Source: Mycobacterium ahvazicum (GTDB lineage Bacteria; Actinomycetota; Actinomycetes; Mycobacteriales; Mycobacteriaceae). Taken from it: DNA of 64,000 nucleotides. The stretch lies in the NCBI RefSeq assembly GCF_900176255.2, contig NZ_FXEG02000002.1, positions 1,736,001 to 1,800,000 on the forward strand. Direction: 5' to 3'. Below, piece by piece: positions 1 through 7,885 of this stretch. The stretch's first letter is position 1. The number at the start of each line of letters is the position of its first letter. The notes beneath the pieces are model-generated. The model did no database searches. It had not been told where the DNA came from and saw nothing but the letters and a program-made list of their open reading frames with translations. The translations under genes were made by a program, and so were the position numbers.

Positions 1-1
1 C

Positions 2-229
2 GTGGGCGCCTGGCTGTACCACTCGATCGAGCGGCTGATCGTCGCCCGCCGCATCAGCACGGTGCGAGCGGCGGCCAGGCCGCTGCAGCCGCTATTGCCG
101 GTGATGGCCGCGATCATGGGTCTCACTCAGGCGGTGGTGCGCTCGCTCAGCGACGTCGGCGATCTGCCGGTGCGACGGTGGGAGCTGCCTCGGCGGCGAG
201 TCGTCGACAGCGACGAAAGCGAGCGCTGA
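2..229 (+). CDS. C-terminal fragment of an unrecognised protein (truncated by window edge)
   Basis: An open frame runs from the left edge to a TGA at 227-229 and encodes about 75 residues. The true start probably lies outside the window; the first codon seen is an in-frame GTG. The segment has a hydrophobic, helical middle (PLLPVMAAIMGL) and an Arg-rich, acidic tail. I do not recognise the family and see no catalytic motif. It is co-oriented with the decarboxylase that follows after a 158-base gap. Confidence 0.45.
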   Translation: MGAWLYHSIERLIVARRISTVRAAARPLQPLLPVMAAIMGLTQAVVRSLSDVGDLPVRRWELPRRRVVDSDESER

Positions 230-387
230 CCGAACAACGGCGATGCTGAGCGAAAAGATCGCGCACGCAGGCCAGACCGGATAACAATGAGGACGCGCGC
301 TGATTCGTACGAGTCGTTTAGGTCGGTGTCGGGAAATATTCACTGCGGTAGCCGAGTATCGGACACCATCACAGAACAGGTGACGAC

Positions 388-3234
388 ATGAATCCCTACA
401 GTGCCTACACGCGACGGCTGCGGGTCTCCGCGCTGGCGGCAGTGGCCAATCCGTCGTATACCCGCATCGACACCTGGAACCTGCTCGACGACGCATGCCG
501 TCATCTCGCCGAGGTGGACCTGGCCGGGCTGGACAAGACGCACGAGGTGGCGAAGGTCAGGCGGCTGATGGACCGCCTCGGCGCCTACGAGCGGTACTGG
601 CTGTATCCCGGGGCGGACAATCTGGCGACCTATCGTTCCCACCTCGACGGCCTGTCCACGGTGCGGCTGGCCGAGGAGGTGTCGCTGGCGGTTCGTCTGC
701 TCAGCGAATACGGCGACCGCACAGCACTTTTCGACACTTCCACCCCGCTGGCCGACCAAGAGTTGGTGGCCCAGGCCAAGCAGCAGCAGTTCTACACCGT
801 GTTGCTCGCCGACGACTCGCCGAATACCGGACCCGACTGCCTGGCCGAAGCCCTGCGGGCGTTGCGCTGCCCGTCCGACGACGTGCAATTCGAGCTGCTG
901 GTGGTGCCCAGCGTCGAAGACGCCATCACCGCCGTCGCGCTGAACGGCGAGATTCAGGCCGCGATCATCCGCCACGACGTGGCACTGCGTTCGCGTGACC
1001 GGGTGCCGTTGATGAACACCCTGCTGGGCGCCACCGACGACGCGGTCGGACGCGACAGCGGCAGCGACTGCATCGAATGTGGCGACTGGATCCGTGAATT
1101 GCGGCCGCACATCGACCTATATCTGCTCACCGACGAGTCGATCGCGGCGGGCAACGACGAGGAACACGACGTCTATGACCGGACGTTCTACCGGCTCAAC
1201 GACGTCACCGATCTGCACAGCACGATACTGGCCGGACTCCGAAATCGTTTCGCCACACCGTTTTTCGATGCTTTGCGGGCGTACGCGGATTCGCCGGTCG
1301 GGCAATTCCACGCGCTGCCCGTCGCCCGCGGCGCCAGCATCTTCAATTCCCGGTCACTGCAGGACATGGGGGAGTTCTACGGCCGCAACATCTTCATGGC
1401 CGAGACCTCGACCACGTCGGGCGGCCTGGACTCGCTGCTGGACCCGCACGGCAATATCAAGAAGGCGATGGACAAGGCCGCTCGCACCTGGCACTCCAAC
1501 CAGTCCTACTTCGTCACCAACGGGACGTCGACGGCCAACAAGATTGTGGTGCAGTCGCTGACCCGGCCGGGCGACATCGTGCTGATCGACCGCAACTGCC
1601 ACAAGTCGCACCACTACGGCCTGGTGCTGGCCGGCGCCTACCCGCTGTATCTCGATGCTTATCCGCTGCCGCAGTTCGCGATCTACGGGGCGGTGCCGCT
1701 GGACACGATCAAGAAGGCGCTGCTGGACCTGGAGGCGGCCGGCCAGCTGGACAAGGTGCGCATGCTGTTGGTGACCAACTGCATCTTCGACGGCGTCGTG
1801 TACAACCCGCTGCGGGTGATGGAGGAGGTGCTGGCGATCAAGCCGGACATCTGCTTCCTGTGGGACGAGGCGTGGTACGCGTTCGCGACGGCCGTTCCGT
1901 GGGCCCGGCAACGCACCGCGATGGTGGCGGCGGACCGCTTGGAGCAGATGCTGGCATCGCCGGAATACGCTGCGGAATACCGTGATTGGGCCGCGAAGAT
2001 GGAGGGGATCCCCCGGTCGGAGTGGGTCAACCACCGGCTGCTGCCCGACCCGGCCAAGGCGCGGGTGCGGGTGTACGCGACGCACTCCACGCACAAGTCG
2101 CTCTCAGCGTTCCGGCAGGCGTCGATGATCCATGTGCGCGACCGCGACTTCAATTCGCGCGCTCGCGACGCGTTCGGTGAGGCGTTCTTGACGCACACCT
2201 CGACCTCGCCCAACCAGCAACTGCTGGCCTCGCTGGACCTGGCGCGCCGGCAGGTCGACATCGAGGGATTCCAGTTGGTCCGCCAGACCTACGACATGGC
2301 ACTGGTGTTCCGGCACCGCGTCCGCAAGGACCGGCTGATCAGCAAGTGGTTCCGCATCCTCGACGAAGCCGACCTGGTGCCCGAGGAGTTCCGGGCGTCG
2401 GCGGTCAGCTCGTACCGCGAAGTCCGGCAGGGCGCGCTGGCCGAGTGGAACGAAGCCTGGCGGTCCGATCAGTTCGTGCTGGATCCGACGCGCGTCACCC
2501 TGTTCCTGGGCAACACCGGGATGAACGGGTACGACTTCCGCGAGAAGATCCTGATGGACCGGTTCGGGATCCAGATCAACAAGACGTCGATCAACAGCGT
2601 GCTGCTGATCTTCACGATCGGTGTCACCTGGTCGAGCGTGCATCACCTGCTCGACGTGCTGCGCCGGGTCGCCACCGACCTCGATCGGGAGCGGGAGCTG
2701 GCCAGTGTGGCCGACTGGACGCTGCACCAGCGCCGCGTCGAGGAGATCACCGAGGATCTGCCACACCTGCCCGACTTCAGCGAATTCGATATCGCGTTCC
2801 GCCCGGTGGATGCCTGTGCGTTCGGTGACATGCGGGCGGCGTTCTACGCCGGCTACGAGGAGTCCGATCGCGAGTACGTGCAGATCGGCAGCGCCGGTCG
2901 GCGGATCGCCGAGGGCCGCAAACTGGTGTCCACCACGTTCGTGGTGCCCTACCCGCCCGGTTTCCCGGTGCTGGTTCCAGGGCAGGTCGTCTCCAAGGAG
3001 ATCCTGTATTTCCTGGCGCAGCTCGACGTGAAGGAAATCCACGGCTACAACCCGGATCTCGGGCTGTCGGTGTTCACCGCGGAGGCATTGGACCGGCTGG
3101 AGGCGCAGCGCAGCGCGGCGTCGGCCGCGGTGGGCACCGCGTACCCGTCGTTCGAACTGCCCGCGGACACGTCGGTTCTCAACGGCGCGCGCAACGGTGA
3201 TCGCATCCAGCGGGCCGTCACCGAAGACGCCTGA
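388..3234 (+). CDS. adi: Orn/Lys/Arg decarboxylase family, PLP-dependent (Rv2531c-like)
   Basis: A 948-residue protein of the fold-type I PLP amino-acid decarboxylase family, close in length to M. tuberculosis Rv2531c (about 947). The N-terminal 300 residues resemble the receiver-like wing domain of large basic amino-acid decarboxylases. The core shows a phosphate-binding TNGTSTANK segment, an LWDEAWYAF segment with the Asp expected to contact the pyridine nitrogen, and a THKSLSAFRQ motif whose lysine (residue 570) is the likely Schiff-base residue. Arginine, lysine or ornithine decarboxylation cannot be told apart from sequence. The ATG at 388 follows an AGGTGA. In M. tuberculosis the homologue lies elsewhere, so this context is rearranged. 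Confidence 0.85.
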   Translation: MNPYSAYTRRLRVSALAAVANPSYTRIDTWNLLDDACRHLAEVDLAGLDKTHEVAKVRRLMDRLGAYERYWLYPGADNLATYRSHLDGLSTVRLAEEVSLAVRLLSEYGDRTALFDTSTPLADQELVAQAKQQQFYTVLLADDSPNTGPDCLAEALRALRCPSDDVQFELLVVPSVEDAITAVALNGEIQAAIIRHDVALRSRDRVPLMNTLLGATDDAVGRDSGSDCIECGDWIRELRPHIDLYLLTDESIAAGNDEEHDVYDRTFYRLNDVTDLHSTILAGLRNRFATPFFDALRAYADSPVGQFHALPVARGASIFNSRSLQDMGEFYGRNIFMAETSTTSGGLDSLLDPHGNIKKAMDKAARTWHSNQSYFVTNGTSTANKIVVQSLTRPGDIVLIDRNCHKSHHYGLVLAGAYPLYLDAYPLPQFAIYGAVPLDTIKKALLDLEAAGQLDKVRMLLVTNCIFDGVVYNPLRVMEEVLAIKPDICFLWDEAWYAFATAVPWARQRTAMVAADRLEQMLASPEYAAEYRDWAAKMEGIPRSEWVNHRLLPDPAKARVRVYATHSTHKSLSAFRQASMIHVRDRDFNSRARDAFGEAFLTHTSTSPNQQLLASLDLARRQVDIEGFQLVRQTYDMALVFRHRVRKDRLISKWFRILDEADLVPEEFRASAVSSYREVRQGALAEWNEAWRSDQFVLDPTRVTLFLGNTGMNGYDFREKILMDRFGIQINKTSINSVLLIFTIGVTWSSVHHLLDVLRRVATDLDRERELASVADWTLHQRRVEEITEDLPHLPDFSEFDIAFRPVDACAFGDMRAAFYAGYEESDREYVQIGSAGRRIAEGRKLVSTTFVVPYPPGFPVLVPGQVVSKEILYFLAQLDVKEIHGYNPDLGLSVFTAEALDRLEAQRSAASAAVGTAYPSFELPADTSVLNGARNGDRIQRAVTEDA

Positions 3235-3263
3235 CGTTTGATGCGGCCGCACGGTCGCCGGGG

Positions 3264-3626
3264 CTAAGCGATCAACGACCCGACGATTTGCCCGCCTCTG
3301 AGCGACTCTGCCCGTGCGCGTAGTGCGAGCACGCGTTGATGGATTCGATGCTCGGTGCCGCGCGGCATCCAGCCAGGCCCGTACCGGCCGCGGGCCAATC
3401 GCACGACTCGCACATAGCGGATCTCCCAACGCAACGCGTCGGAAATGGACTTCGACGGGCGCTCGCCGGCGTCAAAGTTGTGGTGCGCCAGCGCCTGGAT
3501 CAAATCGGGGATTGTCGCCGCACCGTGCAGGGCCAGCTGCCACGTGAGCACATAGCGGAGTTCAATTCCGCTGAGTCGTAAAGAGTTGCTCGTGATTCTC
3601 CGAACTGTCCCATTGCACTCCGACAT
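3264..3626 (-). CDS. Conserved mycobacterial hypothetical protein, winged-helix-like
   Basis: A 120-residue frame convergent with the decarboxylase gene. It is rich in Arg, Leu and Trp and contains a helix-turn-helix-like stretch (SISDALRWEIRYVRVVRLARGRYG) followed by a basic helical tail, a pattern I associate with small conserved mycobacterial proteins of unknown function. The segments LRYVLTWQLALHG and RPSKSISDALRW look like genuine protein rather than antisense noise. No enzyme motif is visible. A downstream start in the same frame is possible. DNA binding is inferred from the fold impression only. Confidence 0.55.
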   Translation of the reverse strand: MSECNGTVRRITSNSLRLSGIELRYVLTWQLALHGAATIPDLIQALAHHNFDAGERPSKSISDALRWEIRYVRVVRLARGRYGPGWMPRGTEHRIHQRVLALRARAESLRGGQIVGSLIA

Positions 3627-3873
3627 CCTCGGTGTTGTCGCTCGGAGGCGGGCAAAACGTCGTGTCCCGCGCGGCGCGACGCCGCACCCGGGGTGAAAGT
3701 TCGGCTCACCGCGATCACAAAGGCACCGCGTTTCCGTAGGTGGCGTAATAGTCGAAGGGCTCTGGGTTTTAGCTGGTCGTGGCCGAATGTGAACCGGCGC
3801 AATACTCGCGGCCGCCGGTCAGGCCCGGATCCCCGGCCCCAAAAATGCCCCTGAGCTGCATTAGCGTGGCGGC

Positions 3874-4623
3874 GTGGCCGAGGCGATACCCATTCGCGGA
3901 CCCCGGGCCGACCGTGCCCGCCGGGTCGCCGACGTGTTGCGTCAGCAGATTCACGCCGCCGCCTATCCGGACGGTCTGCCCGCCGAAAGCCAACTGGCAG
4001 CCGAATTCACGGTGTCCCGCAACACGATCCGCGAGGCCCTGGGCATCCTCAAGCACGAGGGCCTGATCGACCGTGGGCCCAAGGTTGGCACCCATGTCGC
4101 ACAACGCAAGTACGACCACCGGATCGACTCGCTGCTGGGGCTGAAGGAAACCTTCAAGCACATCGGCGAAGTCCGCAACGAGGTGCGCGCCGCCATGCTG
4201 GTGGTGGCGCCGCCTGCAGTGGCCAGCCGGCTCCAACTCGGACCCGGTCAGCAGGCGGTGTTCATCGAGCGATTGCGTTACCTCGGCGACCTGCCGCTCA
4301 GTCTCGACCTGACCTACCTGACCCCGGATATCGGAACCCAGATCCTGGACCACCCGCTGGAAAACCCCCTAGAACAGCAAGACCTTTTCGCGCTGATCGA
4401 GCAGGTGAGCGGGTGCCGGCTGGGCTCGGCATCGCTGGCTCTGGAGGCGATCCCGGCCGACGCCCACTCCGCGGCCACCCTGCACGTGCCCGACGGCTCG
4501 GCGCTGCTGATGCTCGAGCGCCTCACCAGCCTTGCCGACGGCAGGCCCGTCGACCTCGAGTACATCCGGATGCGCGGCGATCGAATCACCATGCGCGGCC
4601 ACCTAGTAAGGAGTAAGCCATGA
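3874..4623 (+). CDS. GntR family regulator with UTRA effector domain (HutC/MngR type)
   Basis: A 249-residue GTG-start regulator. Residues about 15-75 form the GntR winged helix (SRNTIREALGILKHEGLI, then the wing GPKVGTHV). Residues about 90-245 form a UTRA ligand-binding domain (FIERLRYLGDLPLSLDLTYL; PVDLEYIRMRGDRITM). It is the first gene of a co-directional cluster and its TGA overlaps the ferredoxin ATG in ATGA, so it most likely controls the cluster and itself. UTRA domains bind small molecules such as sugars, urocanate or phosphonate-type compounds; the ligand here is unknown. The start is supported by family alignment; no strong ribosome binding site precedes it. Confidence 0.88.
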   Translation: MAEAIPIRGPRADRARRVADVLRQQIHAAAYPDGLPAESQLAAEFTVSRNTIREALGILKHEGLIDRGPKVGTHVAQRKYDHRIDSLLGLKETFKHIGEVRNEVRAAMLVVAPPAVASRLQLGPGQQAVFIERLRYLGDLPLSLDLTYLTPDIGTQILDHPLENPLEQQDLFALIEQVSGCRLGSASLALEAIPADAHSAATLHVPDGSALLMLERLTSLADGRPVDLEYIRMRGDRITMRGHLVRSKP

Positions 4624-4850
4624 CCTTGGTCAACAACAACCGAGTCGACGTGCCGGTCACGATCGACGAGTCGCTGTGTATCGACGGCTGTACCCTCTGC
4701 GTCGACGTCTGTCCGCTCGACGCGCTCGCCATCAACCCGGATACCAACAAGGCGTACATGCACGTCGACGAATGCTGGTACTGCGGCCCCTGCGCCGCCC
4801 GTTGCCCGACCGGAGCCGTCACGGTCAATATGCCCTATCTACTTCGCTGA
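4620..4850 (+). CDS. 2[4Fe-4S] ferredoxin, AprB-like small electron carrier
   Basis: A 76-residue ferredoxin with eight cysteines in two cluster motifs: C20-x3-C24-x2-C27-x3-C31-P and C52-x2-C55-x2-C58-x3-C62-P. The first motif carries an extra residue compared with the classical CxxCxxCxxxCP. The size and the EC-WYC-GPC-AARCP signature resemble the core of adenylylsulfate reductase beta subunits and the small ferredoxins paired with AprA/FrdA-like flavoproteins. AAGGAG lies just upstream of the ATG, inside the end of the gntR gene. It is the probable electron partner of the flavoprotein encoded four genes downstream. It is cytoplasmic, with no signal peptide. Confidence 0.9.
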   Translation: MTLVNNNRVDVPVTIDESLCIDGCTLCVDVCPLDALAINPDTNKAYMHVDECWYCGPCAARCPTGAVTVNMPYLLR

Positions 4851-4875
4851 AATAACCTACAGCCCAGGATCTTTC

Positions 4876-6264
4876 ATGAAACGACACGCCTTTGCGCTGT
4901 TGTCGGTAGCGGCCGTGATCATCATGGCCGTGTCCGGCTGCTCGCTGGAATCATTCTCGGCGTCCTCCGGTGTGGTCAACGTCGTCATCGGTTACCAGTC
5001 CAAGACCATCAACACCGTGACCGCCGGAACATTGCTACGCGCCCAGGGCTACCTGGAACATCGGCTCGCCGACATCACCGCCCGCACCGGCACCAAATAC
5101 GCGGTCCGGTGGCAGGATTACGACACCGGTGCCCCGATCACCGCTCAGATGCTGGCCGAGAAGATCGACATCGGCTCGATGGGGGATTACCCCATGCTGA
5201 TCAACGGCTCCAAGACGCAGACCAATCCGCTGGCGAAAACCGAAATCGTCTCGATCACCGGCTATAACCCCAAGGGCGCACTGAACATGGTTGTGGTGGC
5301 GCCCGGTTCGCCGGCCGCCACGTTGAACGACCTGGCCGGCTCCAAGGTCTCGGCCAGCGTCGGATCGGCAGGCCACGGCACGTTGGTGCGGGCCCTGGAC
5401 AGGGGCGGCATCAAGGGCGTCGAGGTGCTCAACCAGCAGCCGCAGATCGGCGCTTCTGCACTGGAATCCGGCCAGGTACAGGGTCTTTCGCAGTTCGTTG
5501 CCTGGCCCGGGCTGTTGGTGTACCAGGGCAAGGCCAAACTGCTGTACGACGGCGCCGAGCTGAACCTGCCCACCCTGCACGGCGTGGTGGTGCGCCGAGC
5601 CTATGCGGCGTCGCATCCGGAGGTGCTGGGCGCGTTCCTGCAAGCGCAATTGGATGCCACCGACTTCCTCAACCAGAAGCCACTGGAGGCGGCCCGCATC
5701 GTCGCCCAGGCCAGCGGGTTGCCGCAGGAAGTGGTGTACCTCTACAACGGCCCCGGCGGCACGTCATTCGACACCACCCTCAAACCGTCACTGGTCGAAG
5801 CGCTGAAAAACGATGTGCCATACCTGAAGTCGATCGGCGACTTCGCCGATCTCGACGTGGCGGGCTTCGTCCAGGACGCGCCGCTGCGTGCCGTGTTCGG
5901 CGCACGCGGCCGCAACTACGACGCGACTGCGGCCGTGACCGCCAACCCATCCCTGCTCACTGGGGACCCCGCGCAGGCCAGCGAACTGTGGCTGGACGGA
6001 ACCGATACCACCCAGACACTGGCCAATCCGAGCAGCCTGCTGCGGGCCGTGCGGGACGCGACCGCGCACGGTGCCAAGGTCCGTGCCGCCTATGTCCCCG
6101 ACGCCGAGCTGGGCACCCGGTGGTTCGCCGACAAGGCAGTCTGGGTGCAAGACGGCCCGAACTACCTGCCGTTCGGAACCCCGGCCGGCGCGCATCGCTA
6201 TCTCACCGCCCATCCCGGCGGCGCCATCGTGAACTACCAACAGGCCCTTGGAGGTTCGGTATGA
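4876..6264 (+). CDS. ABC transporter substrate-binding lipoprotein (NitT/TauT family) with NosL-like C-terminal tail
   Basis: A 462-residue exported lipoprotein. The signal peptide ends in the lipobox V19-S20-G21-C22. Residues about 30-330 match the SsuA/TauA/NrtA-like periplasmic binding fold (IGYQSKT, SMGDYPMLINGS, GSKVSASVGSAGHGT, SQFVAWPGLLVY). This family binds sulfonates, nitrate or similar small anions, usually in about 320-340 residues. The extra tail, residues about 400-458 (AYVPDAELGTRWFADKAVW, then LPFGTPAGAHRYLTAHPGG), resembles the C-terminal half of the copper-binding NosL domain; that match is recalled, not computed. The gene starts 25 bases after the ferredoxin gene and overlaps the permease gene by ATGA. 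Confidence 0.85.
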   Translation: MKRHAFALLSVAAVIIMAVSGCSLESFSASSGVVNVVIGYQSKTINTVTAGTLLRAQGYLEHRLADITARTGTKYAVRWQDYDTGAPITAQMLAEKIDIGSMGDYPMLINGSKTQTNPLAKTEIVSITGYNPKGALNMVVVAPGSPAATLNDLAGSKVSASVGSAGHGTLVRALDRGGIKGVEVLNQQPQIGASALESGQVQGLSQFVAWPGLLVYQGKAKLLYDGAELNLPTLHGVVVRRAYAASHPEVLGAFLQAQLDATDFLNQKPLEAARIVAQASGLPQEVVYLYNGPGGTSFDTTLKPSLVEALKNDVPYLKSIGDFADLDVAGFVQDAPLRAVFGARGRNYDATAAVTANPSLLTGDPAQASELWLDGTDTTQTLANPSSLLRAVRDATAHGAKVRAAYVPDAELGTRWFADKAVWVQDGPNYLPFGTPAGAHRYLTAHPGGAIVNYQQALGGSV

Positions 6265-7136
6265 CTGCTTTCCTGACCGGCGATCCGGCCGCACCGGTCA
6301 CCGGCCACGTCGCCGACGTGGTCCCGGCGGCCGGCACCCCGCGGCGCGTCACGTCGCCCTGGCAGTGGCGGCTGCTGCGGCTCGTCTCGGTCGCCGCCGC
6401 GATCGGGTTGTGGCAGCTGCTCACCGCCGACAAGGTGCGGCTGCTGCTGCGATTCGACACGCTGCCCACCGTCACCGAGATCGTCCATGCGCTGGGGCGC
6501 CGGCTCGGAACCTACGAGTACTGGCTCGACCTGGCGCAGTCGCTGATCCGCATTCTGACCGGTTTCGGGCTGGCCGCGGTGATCGGTGTCGCGACGGGCG
6601 TGCTGCTGGGCCGTTCCCGGTTGTTCGCCAACACCTTTGGTCCACTGGCCGAATTGGCCAGGCCCATCCCCGCGATCGCGATGGTTCCGGTGGCGATCCT
6701 GCTGTTCCCGACCGACGAGGCCGGGATCGTGTTCATCACCTTCCTCGCGGCCTACTTTCCGATCATGGTCAGCACCCGGCATGCGGTCCGGGCGTTGCCC
6801 ACGCTGTGGGAAGACTCGGTGCGCACCCTCGGTGGCAACCGGTGGGACGTGCTGAAACAGGTGGTGTTGCCGGGCATCCTGCCGGGCGTGTTCGGCGGCT
6901 TGTCGGTCGGCATGGGGGTGGCGTGGATCTGCGTGATCTCCGCCGAGATGATCTCCGGCCGCCTCGGCATCGGCTATCGCACCTGGCAGGACTACACCGT
7001 GCTGGCCTACCCGCAGGTGTTCGTCGGCATCATCACCATCGGTGTGCTCGGGTTCGCCACAGCCGCCGCAGTCGAAGTCGTCGGCCGCCGGGTGACCAGC
7101 TGGCTGCCGCGCGCCCAGGAGGAGAGCAGGCGATGA
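6261..7136 (+). CDS. ABC transporter permease (SsuC/TauC/NrtB type)
   Basis: A 291-residue inner-membrane permease of the BPD_transp_1 family. After a cytoplasmic N-terminus of about 35 residues come roughly six membrane segments. The cytoplasmic coupling (EAA) loop is at about residues 184-204 (EDSVRTLGGNRWDVLKQVVLP), which docks on the ATPase. PIPAIAMVPVAILLF is typical of sulfonate/nitrate permeases. The ATG at 6261 overlaps the preceding TGA in ATGA, and the gene's own stop overlaps the ATPase ATG in the same way, indicating translational coupling. Confidence 0.92.
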   Translation: MTAFLTGDPAAPVTGHVADVVPAAGTPRRVTSPWQWRLLRLVSVAAAIGLWQLLTADKVRLLLRFDTLPTVTEIVHALGRRLGTYEYWLDLAQSLIRILTGFGLAAVIGVATGVLLGRSRLFANTFGPLAELARPIPAIAMVPVAILLFPTDEAGIVFITFLAAYFPIMVSTRHAVRALPTLWEDSVRTLGGNRWDVLKQVVLPGILPGVFGGLSVGMGVAWICVISAEMISGRLGIGYRTWQDYTVLAYPQVFVGIITIGVLGFATAAAVEVVGRRVTSWLPRAQEESRR

Positions 7137-7885
7137 CCCTAGAAAACGTCGGTATGAGTCTCGAACTGGATCGAGTTCGTTTGTCCTACACCGGAGATCC
7201 GGTGATCGACGGGCTGAGCCTGTCGGTGCGCCCGGGTGAGATCCTGGTGCTGACCGGTCCCTCGGGATGCGGCAAGTCGACGGTGCTGCGTGCGCTGGCG
7301 GGCCTGCTGCGCCCCGACGCCGGCCGTGTGCTGGCCGACGGCGCCGACGTGACCACGACGTCCGGCGACCGCGGGATGGTGTTCCAGGACAACGCCCTGC
7401 TGCCGTGGCGCACCGTGCGGTCCAACATCGAGTTGGCCCTGCGGCTTCGGGGTGCGCCGCGATCCGGGCGCCGCGCGGAGGCCGACCGCTGGATCGCCGA
7501 ACTCGGCCTCACCGGCTTCGGCGACTACCTGCCCAAGAGTCTGTCCGGCGGCATGCGACAGCGGGTCCAGCTGGCCCGCGGCCTGGCGGGGACGCCGCGC
7601 GCGGTGATGATGGACGAGCCGTTCGGCGCGCTGGACACCCAAACCCGTACGGCCATGCAGCGGCTGCTGATCGACACCTGGAGCGCACATCCGACCACGA
7701 TCGTCTTCGTCACCCACGACGTCGACGAGGCGCTGCTGCTGGGTGACCGCATCGCCGTGCTGGGCAAGGCCGGTCAGCCGCTGCGTGCCCTGATCGACGT
7801 GCCGGACCCGCGAGTCGATCAGCAGCGCACTGCACTGCGTGCCGAAGTGATTGCCGCCCTGGATCATTCGGCGGTGGCGGCATGA
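7133..7885 (+). CDS. ABC transporter ATP-binding protein (SsuB/TauB/NrtD type)
   Basis: A 250-residue ATPase with Walker [10 protein letters not shown] (residues 42-50), the Q-loop in [13 protein letters not shown], the signature LSGGMRQR (from residue 137), Walker [13 protein letters not shown], and the switch histidine in FVTHD. The LLPWRT segment is typical of nitrate/sulfonate importers. The start at 7133 overlaps the permease stop (ATGA); an internal ATG at 7154 is a less likely alternative. The stop overlaps the start of the flavoprotein gene, binding importer and redox enzyme into one transcript. Confidence 0.93.
   Translation: MTLENVGMSLELDRVRLSYTGDPVIDGLSLSVRPGEILVLTGPSGCGKSTVLRALAGLLRPDAGRVLADGADVTTTSGDRGMVFQDNALLPWRTVRSNIELALRLRGAPRSGRRAEADRWIAELGLTGFGDYLPKSLSGGMRQRVQLARGLAGTPRAVMMDEPFGALDTQTRTAMQRLLIDTWSAHPTTIVFVTHDVDEALLLGDRIAVLGKAGQPLRALIDVPDPRVDQQRTALRAEVIAALDHSAVAA

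Noticed and set aside
3500..3802. Minus-strand 100-codon frame near the GntR gene
   Set aside because: It overlaps the better-supported 120-residue gene in another frame and has noise-like composition.
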